Assembly: GCA_035575925.1 (NCBI GenBank)
Contig: DATLXK010000062.1
Span: 87,480-151,479 of the forward strand
Source of the DNA: DASWTL01 sp035575925
GTDB lineage: Bacteria > Bacteroidota > Bacteroidia > Sphingobacteriales > Sphingobacteriaceae
Direction of reading: 5' to 3'
DNA: 64,000 bases
The position numbers and the translations under genes were made by a program. Below the pieces are notes generated by a model, which saw nothing but the letters and a program-made list of their open reading frames with translations, had not been told where the DNA came from and ran no database searches. Positions within the stretch are counted from its first letter, which is position 1. The number at the start of each line of letters is the position of its first letter. Below, one piece after another: positions 57,611 to 64,000 of this stretch.

Positions 57611-58487
57611 TATAAAGAGGCTGACTATATACCCCAAGATTTGCTGATACTGCTCTTGGTGTTCCGTCACTAGGGCGGTTTAAAACTGTAGGAGTACCGG
57701 ATCCATTGTCCCGAACGAGTATTGAAGAACCGCCACCGTCAAATATAGCTCCGTTGTAAGCACCAAAATAGGTCAACCATTTTGCCGTCTCAGCATGGTT
57801 AACACCATCACTCCATCCGGTCTGCCTGCCATCTATTACTACCATTATAAGGTACCGGTTATCCTGGGATAGACCTATTGCTGTACGAGGTTGTACATCG
57901 GGATTGGTACCAATATTAACCCCATCTTTTAAAATAATTTCTGCCCCTCCTACTGCATTGTATATTCCCGCCGGGTTGTCGGCGCTACTTATAAGTGTAG
58001 CTAGCATAGTGTTTGTAAAATTTAATTGAGATGAAAATGTGCCCGATTCGGCATTGGAAACTATGGTGCCGTTAGAGATTAATAAACCTCTGTTATCAGC
58101 GGTGGTACCAGAAGGGGTAAAGAAATTAGTGTTAATTGCTGCTTTAAGATTTTGTGCATCAAGAAAAGCAGGAGTAGTTTGTAAATTAGTTTCACCAGCG
58201 GCTGTTCCATTACCTGGGGTAGCTAACATTTTAATTGCCGGATTTTTTAAATCTATTTTAAAAGCAAAAGCTTTCTGTAAACGAGGTTGATCATCACTGC
58301 CGGATGCATATTCAATACCTTTAAAAATTCTGACAAATCCACCAGATGATATAGCTGATGTTTGACTTACCCCCTTCTCAGTTGGTAATGATTTTTCCTG
58401 CAATTCTTCATTATCAATAGTTTTGCAACTGTGTAAGGTAAAAATGGCTATAGCCGTGCTATAGGCAACTGATTTTAATACTTTCAT
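56802..58487 (-). CDS. Phosphodiester glycosidase (NAGPA-like) with six FG-GAP-like repeats
   Basis: 561 residues; N-terminal signal with a possible lipidated Cys (TLHSC, residue 21). The catalytic part (about 50-290) is the NAGPA type: AAINTNFFTPSG, NRGLLISNGTIV, QPRTAIGLSQDNRYLIMVVIDGR and GAIFDGGGSS. Family members cut N-acetylglucosamine phosphodiesters. Residues about 300-561 hold six tandem repeats of about 43 residues (GDIPVPADYDGDG, then AVYRPSNGTWYV), each with a calcium-loop DxDGDG-like run; together they may form a beta-propeller. It is convergent with the esterase gene. Confidence 0.88.
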   Translation of the reverse strand: MKVLKSVAYSTAIAIFTLHSCKTIDNEELQEKSLPTEKGVSQTSAISSGGFVRIFKGIEYASGSDDQPRLQKAFAFKIDLKNPAIKMLATPGNGTAAGETNLQTTPAFLDAQNLKAAINTNFFTPSGTTADNRGLLISNGTIVSNAESGTFSSQLNFTNTMLATLISSADNPAGIYNAVGGAEIILKDGVNIGTNPDVQPRTAIGLSQDNRYLIMVVIDGRQTGWSDGVNHAETAKWLTYFGAYNGAIFDGGGSSILVRDNGSGTPTVLNRPSDGTPRAVSANLGVYSQPLYKHVIGDYNNNWSVEKAVYRSSNSTFYVSPSSAVALGRNGDIPVVADFDNDGSTNRAVWRPSVGNWYVMNAANTAYSTVTWGINGDIPVPADYNGDGTAERALFRPSNATWYLKNGVTGVNSSLQLGQTGDIPVPADYDGDDHADKAVYRPSNGTWYVILSTTNTLNTVQWGQSGDIPVPGDYDGNGIADRAVYRPSTGQFIIRNQPTIAIGQSGDIPSPGDYDGDGETECAIWRPSTATWIIEGQTNSVYGITGDIPLSLPSAIRMFFF

Positions 58488-58672
58488 GGTTTATTAGTTA
58501 GCGTGTGAAATTTAATTTTTTTTGTATAAGTAATAGGTTTATTACCTATTTTAAATCGGTTTATCAAATATATTCTTCCATCTATGGATAAGCCATATCA
58601 TATTGTGTTAGTTTTTATACTTTTTGACAATTATTTCTATTAACAACATCTTTATAGCGTAGAACCCAATCC

Positions 58673-59497
58673 ATGAAAATTAAAATCCTAAGTCCGCTGT
58701 GGGGGCATGAAGACCTTAAATTAGAAGTGTTTTTAAATAAAATGAAAGATGCAGGCTATGATGGTTTTGATATTTGGTTACCCGATAATGAAAAGGAAAA
58801 AAAACTATTGTTTAATTATTTACAAAAACATGAAATGTATATTGTTACCCATCAGCACCAGGCTTATGGGAGTAACTTTCGCCAATTTAAATCGTCATAT
58901 CTTAATTTTTTAAATATTTGTGCTGAACCTGATCCGATTTTAATAAACTCACACACCGGAAGAGATTATTTTACATTAGAGCAAAATCTGCAGCTGATAG
59001 ATATTGCTCAGGAATTTTCTGAAAAAACAGGAATCACGGTGGTACATGAAACTCACAGAGGTAGAGTGGGTTATTCGCCCCAGACGACTCAGGAAATTTT
59101 TACTTTACGGAAAAACTTTTTAATTACTGCAGACTTTTCTCACTGGGCTTGTGTTACTGAAAGTATGCTTGAGAACTTTTCTGAAGTAATGAGTGAGGCG
59201 ATTAAAAGAAGTAAGCATATTCATTTAAGAGTAGGCTTTGAACAGGGACCTCAGGTACCCGATCCAGCTGCCCCCGAATGGAGATATGCATTAGATCATT
59301 TTTTAAAATGGTGGGACAGAATTGTAGATACGAATCATGCCTTCAACACGAAAATTCTTCCTGTAACAACAGAATTTGGTCCTAAACCATATATGCCTGC
59401 TATTCCATTTTCAAACGCACCTGTTTCAGATCAGTTTGCGATCAACTGTTATATGAAAGATTTGATAAATGACCGATATCAGCAATATAGAAGTTAA
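58673..59497 (+). CDS. Sugar phosphate isomerase/epimerase-type TIM barrel
   Basis: 274 residues without a signal peptide. Barrel pieces with metal-ligand character: VVHETHRGR (Glu), ADFSHWA (Asp/His), HIHLRVGFEQGPQVPDP (His and Arg) and the last Glu in LPVTTEFGPKPYMPA. This is the xylose isomerase-like group that includes many enzymes of sugar catabolism with unknown substrate. Its stop overlaps that of the AraC gene by four bases (TTAA). Its position suggests that it works on the monosaccharide released by the exported enzymes nearby. Confidence 0.85.
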   Translation: MKIKILSPLWGHEDLKLEVFLNKMKDAGYDGFDIWLPDNEKEKKLLFNYLQKHEMYIVTHQHQAYGSNFRQFKSSYLNFLNICAEPDPILINSHTGRDYFTLEQNLQLIDIAQEFSEKTGITVVHETHRGRVGYSPQTTQEIFTLRKNFLITADFSHWACVTESMLENFSEVMSEAIKRSKHIHLRVGFEQGPQVPDPAAPEWRYALDHFLKWWDRIVDTNHAFNTKILPVTTEFGPKPYMPAIPFSNAPVSDQFAINCYMKDLINDRYQQYRS

Positions 59498-60372
59498 TCA
59501 TCATTTTGTGATCTAAAGTATTTGGGGGAAACACCGTTCTTTTTCTTAAAAAGTTTTGAAAAGTAAAAAACTGATTCAAAACCGGTTTGATAAGCAATCT
59601 CATTTATATTTAAGGCGGTTGTTGTTAAAAGTGCCTTAGCACTATTTAACCGTAAATTCATATGGTATTGGTTAGGAGATTCTCCAGTTATCCTCTTAAA
59701 TGCTTTTCTGAAAGAAGAATAACCCATAGGAATCTCTCTTGCCAGTTTCTCCATATCAACAGGTTTTTCTAAACACTCTTGTAATAGAAATTTTGCTTTT
59801 TGAATAAGTTTCCCCACGGGGTCACTGTCATACTCCTGATAAAGCGAAGTCGCGTTAACTAATCCTAATATTTGTAAAGTTGTACCCGCCATAGTTTGCG
59901 GATATCCTGTAAAAGAAGCACGAACCGTATCTATTAATTTTCTTAAAAGAATAAGTAGCTCTGTATTCATTCCCACATAAATAAATGGGTTTTTGGAATC
60001 AAAAAAACCCTCATTCATTAATTTTTTAGCATAATATCCATTAAATCCTATCCAATATTCTTCCCAACCGGATTTGATTTTAGGCCTGTATCTATGCCAC
60101 ACCTCGGGATAAAGAAAAAAGCAAGTACCCATTTTTATATCTTCAGGATTAGTTAGAGCAGATTCAAATATCCCCTCTCCTTTTGAAATAAAAATCATAT
60201 AATAATCGTTTAATATTCTTCCTTTATTCCAGGTTAATGTATGATTCTGAGGATGTTCTTCATTAGGGTATTGTTTATCCGGATCTATTTTGGAATATCC
60301 CACAGTAGTTACATAAAAACCCCATCTCTCTTCAATTGAACCAACATTTAAATATTTAAAATAATTATTCAT
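59494..60372 (-). CDS. AraC-family transcriptional regulator
   Basis: 292 residues. The N-terminal half (about 1-165) is a cupin-like ligand domain (LYPEVWHRYRPKIKSGWEEYWIGFNG). The C-terminal half has both helix-turn-helix motifs: MEKLAREIPMGYSSFRKAFKRITG and INEIAYQTGFESVFYFSKLFKKKNGVSPKYFR. It diverges from the SusC gene with 186 bases between starts, so it likely controls that gene in response to a sugar. Confidence 0.93.
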   Translation of the reverse strand: MNNYFKYLNVGSIEERWGFYVTTVGYSKIDPDKQYPNEEHPQNHTLTWNKGRILNDYYMIFISKGEGIFESALTNPEDIKMGTCFFLYPEVWHRYRPKIKSGWEEYWIGFNGYYAKKLMNEGFFDSKNPFIYVGMNTELLILLRKLIDTVRASFTGYPQTMAGTTLQILGLVNATSLYQEYDSDPVGKLIQKAKFLLQECLEKPVDMEKLAREIPMGYSSFRKAFKRITGESPNQYHMNLRLNSAKALLTTTALNINEIAYQTGFESVFYFSKLFKKKNGVSPKYFRSQNDD

Positions 60373-60473
60373 GATATAACGGTTATGGAATTTATACTTA
60401 AATCTATTTAAAAAATATCAAAAAATACAAAAAATTCAGGTTTTTATTTAACCCGCTAATAGACCTATATCAA

Positions 60474-60481
60474 TATATTTG
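60474..60481 (+). promoter_or_regulatory. Possible -7 box of the SusC gene
   Basis: TATATTTG at 60474-60481 matches TAnnTTTG; there is no good -33 box, which fits a promoter that depends on an activator such as the divergent AraC protein. Confidence 0.4.
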
Positions 60482-60558
60482 ATTAATTATAAACTTTTTA
60501 GATGCTGTTATAAGAGCATTCATTCTAACAAGACATTTTCACGAAAAAAAATATTGCT

Positions 60559-63500
60559 ATGGTAAAATTATACTTGCGCAGCAAGATATTGCTTTGCATC
60601 ACTTTCTTTGTTTTTATAAGTGGTGTTTCATTCTCTCAACAGAGAATTATTACTGGAAAAGTTACCGCTGCTGATGATGGGGGAGAAATTCCGGGAACAT
60701 CAATCCGTATAAAAAACACTAGTATTATAACATTGAGTGACTCACAGGGTAGATATTCAATATCGGCCTCCCCGGGAAGTGTTTTGGTTTTCAGCTTTTT
60801 AGGGTTTAACACTTTAGAATATGTAGTTAAAGATAATAATGTTATTAACGCTGTATTAGTAACATCTGTTAATTCCTTAAATGAAGTTGTGGTTACCGGA
60901 TTAACCTCTCAAAAAAAATCTGATGTAACTGCTGCAATTAGTAGTATTTCCGGAAGAGATATCCTAAAATCTCCTGTAACAAATGTTACTAATGCACTAA
61001 TGGGCAGGGTTCCAGGTTTAATTGCAACACAATTAAGTGGCCGGCCGGGTAAAAATCAATCAGAATTATATATACGTGGCAGAGTATCCAGTGATTCAAA
61101 AGCATTGATAGTTGTTGATGGTATTGAAAGAGAATCTTTTGGTGACATTGATCCTAATGAAATTGAAACAATTACCGTTCTAAAGGATGCTGCTTCAACA
61201 GCATTATACGGAATAAAAGGAGCTAACGGAGTATTTGTAATAACTACAAAAAACGGAATACCCGGAGTTGCTAAAATATCTTTTACCAGTAATGTGGGTA
61301 TTCAGAGTTATAAACAGTTGCCAGGAATTTTACCTTCTTATGAAAGTGCTATGCTCCATAATGAAGGCCAAATAAATATTGGTGTACCTGCAGCAAATAG
61401 AACGTTTACTGACCAGGATCTTCAAATATTTAAAGATGGTACCGGTGATCCTTTACTTTACCCAAATGTTAATTGGTACAAAGCATTAACAAGGCCCAAC
61501 TGGTTTCAAACTCAAAACAATGTGAATATATCCGGAGGCTCTAAAGTGGCCAAGTATTTTGCATCTGTAGGCCATACATTTGAAGACGGGATATTTAAAA
61601 ATTTTGCTACACGATCTAACTTTAAAACAACCCCTGATTATAACAGATATAATTTTAGGTCAAACGTATTTCACTTTAACACCAACAACTACGATAGGTG
61701 TAAAAGTAGCCGGAAGATTAGAGAAAAGATATGCTGTGAGTGGTATTTCTACTGGTGGAGACTTCAGGCAATCTTATCTTAACGGAGAGGAAGGTTTTGT
61801 TAGCAGGATACTTTTTATCCCATCATGGGGACTCCCCTTTAATGAAGAATTTGCAAAAGACCCATATAATCCTAATGGGGCATTCAATCAAATTGAAGAT
61901 TTTCAACGCCTGGGTACAAATACTTTTAATCCTTATGCGGTATTAACTGGCAGCGGGTACTTTGCATTCGATAACAATGTGACGGAAAGTATAATTAACC
62001 TGAACCAAAAACTTGACAAAATTACAAAAGGATTATCTGTAAGAGGCGTATTTGGTTACACCTCCAATTTTTCTTCTGTTAAGTTCCAAACAGGTTCTTA
62101 TGCCGCCTATACCCTTAACAGAACCACAAAACAATTATCGCCTTCCCGAAACACATTTGATGCTGTTTTACAAGGTATTCGTCCGCAAAGTTACGGAGAT
62201 ATTAAAACGACTCTTCAACTATTTGTAAATCACGAAAGATCATTTAATAAACATAATGTAGCATCAAATATAATAGTAACCAGGGATCTAAGAGAAATAG
62301 AAGGTACAGGAATTTCAGCTGCACCGTTTGCTAATCAGGGGCTGGTATTTAACTTCACTTATAACTTTGACCGAAAATATTTTCTTCAGCTAAACGGTGC
62401 TTATAATGGTTCAGAAAATTATCCTGTAGGTGACAGGTATGGAATATTTCCATCATTATCTGCCGGCTATGCAATTTCAAATGAAAAGTTCCTGAAAGAC
62501 GTAAGCTGGTTAGACCAACTTAAGATTCGTGGATCTGTAGGTTTGGTAGGTAACCCAAGCCCTGGTGGAAGATTCCCTTATTTAGATGCCTACAGTAGGG
62601 GAGGCAATGTGCCTCTTGGAGATCCTAACAATCCGGCCCAAACACCTACATATGTACACTCACAAATTGGAAATTCATTCTTTACATGGGAGAAATCTCT
62701 AAAAAGAAATATCGGTGTGGATGTTTCTGTTTTTAAAAACAAGCTTAGTTTAACTGCAGATGTTTATGACGACAAACGTTATGATATTTTATTAGCCAGA
62801 AATAATACCAGTTTTGCTACCTACGGGGAAAGCTTGCCAAGAGTAAATTTTGGAGAGAACTATAACCGGGGATACGAATTTGAGTTAACCCATCAAAATC
62901 AGGTTAATAAATTTTATTACTCAATAAATGCACAGTTAAGTCATAATAAGAACAGGATTAATATTGCAGATGACCCTGGAAGGCAGCCGGCATATCTGAA
63001 TGCAGTTGGACAAAGCATAGGACAAACCAGAGGGTATAAGGTTATAGGTTTTTATAAAGATGCCGCTGACATAGCAGCCAGCTCTGTCAATAAACTTACT
63101 TCAAATGTCTCTATTCCGGGAGATTTAAAATACATGGATATCAATGAAGATGGCGTGATCACTAATCTGGATCAGGTACCAATTGGTTACTCGAATATAC
63201 CGGAATATGTGGGGGGCCTGAATTTTTCATTAGGATATAAAGGTCTTTCATTAGGGGTTCTCTTCCAGGGTGTAGAAAATGTAAGTTCAGACCTTATATT
63301 TGATAGCCAATCTGGTTTTCAGCAATCTACAAATAATATACAATCTTTAAATTCTTTTGATTACGCCACTTTATACAATGAGGCTTTAAGTAATGGCGGC
63401 AGACCGCCAATTTATGATCAAGCCGCTCTACTAGCTTATCAGAATAATTCAGATCCTTTTAATTTTCCAAACAATAATTATCGGAATGATTTTTTAAAGG

Positions 63501-63814
63501 AAAGCGCTCCGGTTTTCAGAAATATCCTTTCTGCAAGTGGAGGCTCAAATAGTTTCCGGTATTTCACTTTATTAGGTTATTACAATCAAAAGGGAAACTT
63601 TAAATCAACAGAAACAGATGATTTTAACTCTCAGCTTAAATTTCAACGCGTAAATTTCAGATTAAATTTAGACTACGATTTAAATTCTAATTTAACGGTG
63701 GGTTTAAATGCCGCTGGTAGAACAGGTAATCTGAGAGAGCCATTAGATGGGGCTTCAGGTTTGTTAAGTGATTTATATAATTTACCTCCAAATGCTTTTG
63801 TATTAACCCCCTAA
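60559..63814 (+). pseudogene. Broken and chimeric SusC/RagA TonB-dependent receptor gene
   Basis: The first frame (from 60559) has a signal peptide, a carboxypeptidase-regulatory-like domain (ITGKVTAADDGGEIPGTSI) and a plug ending in VLKDAASTALYGIKGANGV. At about 61664-61672 the frame shifts by one (or loses two bases): NRYNFRSN continues as YFTLTPTTTIGVKVAGR in the next frame. The barrel then runs to the usual late segment GDLKYMDINEDGVITNLD and LGVLFQGVENVSS (about 63285). There it joins, in frame, a second post-plug segment: FDSQSGFQQ, NSFDYATLYNEAL, SASGGSNSFRYFTLLGYYNQKGNFK. This ends at 63814, where insertion-sequence DNA begins. No SusD gene is present. It cannot make a normal receptor. 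Confidence 0.88.
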
Positions 63815-64000
63815 AAGGCTGGACTAAATTATAAAAACAATTTAGAACCATTAAATTAAGGAATTATGAAAAAAGAAAGAAGATCCTTCAGTCCTGAAGA
63901 TCGTCTGGCTCTCCTTCAGGAAGGCGATCGTGAAGGCTCAACAGTTACCTGCCGGAAGTATAATCTGGCACCATCGTTATACGCCCGGTGGAAAAACAAG
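63812..64000 (+). mobile_element. Left end of an insertion sequence (partial)
   Basis: SusC homology stops near 63800-63811 and is followed by a short leader, then a transposase start. The exact end and any terminal inverted repeat cannot be fixed, since the rest lies beyond the window. The coding part has visibly higher GC than the PUL genes beside it, in line with an outside origin. Confidence 0.75.
63866..64000 (+). CDS. Transposase N-terminus (IS3/IS911 OrfA-like helix-turn-helix), cut by window end
   Basis: 45 codons from the ATG at 63866, preceded by TAAGGAATT. KKERRSFSPEDRLALLQEGD, then TVTCRKYNLAPSLYARWKNK, is the HTH seen at the start of IS3-type OrfA transposases (SFSPEDR plus a CRKYNLAPSLYARWK helix-turn-helix). 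The reading frame is open at the window edge. Other HTH transposase families with the same start cannot be ruled out. Confidence 0.75.
   Translation, partial: MKKERRSFSPEDRLALLQEGDREGSTVTCRKYNLAPSLYARWKNK

Noticed and set aside
1..64000. tRNA, rRNA, CRISPR, riboswitch signals
   Set aside because: I looked for T-loop motifs, regular repeat-spacer runs and conserved riboswitch cores in the intergenic regions and saw none; a covariance-model search would be needed to exclude small RNAs.

Overview
The window looks like chromosome of a Bacteroidota bacterium, most likely of the Sphingobacteriaceae (Pedobacter/Mucilaginibacter-like). The signs are: AT-rich DNA, few Shine-Dalgarno sequences before starts, promoter boxes of the TTTG-N19-TAnnTTTG type, a SusC/RagA receptor, type B succinate dehydrogenase, a long LspA, a DksA-like protein with a reduced zinc finger, and many SPI/SPII-exported proteins. 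No tRNA, rRNA or CRISPR array was seen.

Region 1 (1-8.7 kb): the C-terminal part of a penicillin-binding protein is followed by an FHA protein, a transmembrane Ser/Thr kinase and a CvpA-CAP fusion, which looks like a cell-wall signalling cluster. recO and a diacylglycerol/undecaprenol kinase gene follow on the minus strand, then an RND/MMPL exporter and a small membrane protein.

Region 2 (8.9-34.5 kb): mostly housekeeping and envelope genes. These are the ileS-dksA-like-lspA operon, exported hypotheticals (SIMPL, DUF4112, glucosaminidase, DUF2147, KTSC, M48-like), a decayed DUF1080 gene, an amidohydrolase, a methyltransferase, a SirB1-type protein, prfB with its programmed +1 frameshift, a pair of M16 peptidases, pgi, an M28 peptidase and a beta-CASP nuclease. 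A BlaI/M56 regulatory operon closes the region; it has a dyad operator over its promoter and a membrane peptidase carrying TonB-type domains.

Region 3 (34.5-47.8 kb): sdhCAB, with a decayed cassette between sdhA and sdhB; a thioredoxin-fold lipoprotein lacking its cysteines; pdeM; a DegP/HtrA protease; dapF; a SNF2 helicase; aat; and small genes of unknown function.

Region 4 (48.2-64 kb): accessory, resembling a carbohydrate-utilisation locus. A plus-strand run codes for a PhyH dioxygenase, a TIM-barrel-like secreted protein, a sialate O-acetylesterase, an (alpha/alpha)6 glycosidase, a Tat-exported glycosidase interrupted by an in-frame TGA, and an alpha/beta esterase. A phosphodiester glycosidase with propeller-like repeats, a sugar isomerase/epimerase-type protein and an AraC regulator follow. 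The SusC gene is decayed: it carries a frameshift, is fused to the middle of a second SusC, and is cut off by an insertion sequence at the right edge. No SusD is present, so the locus is probably degenerating.
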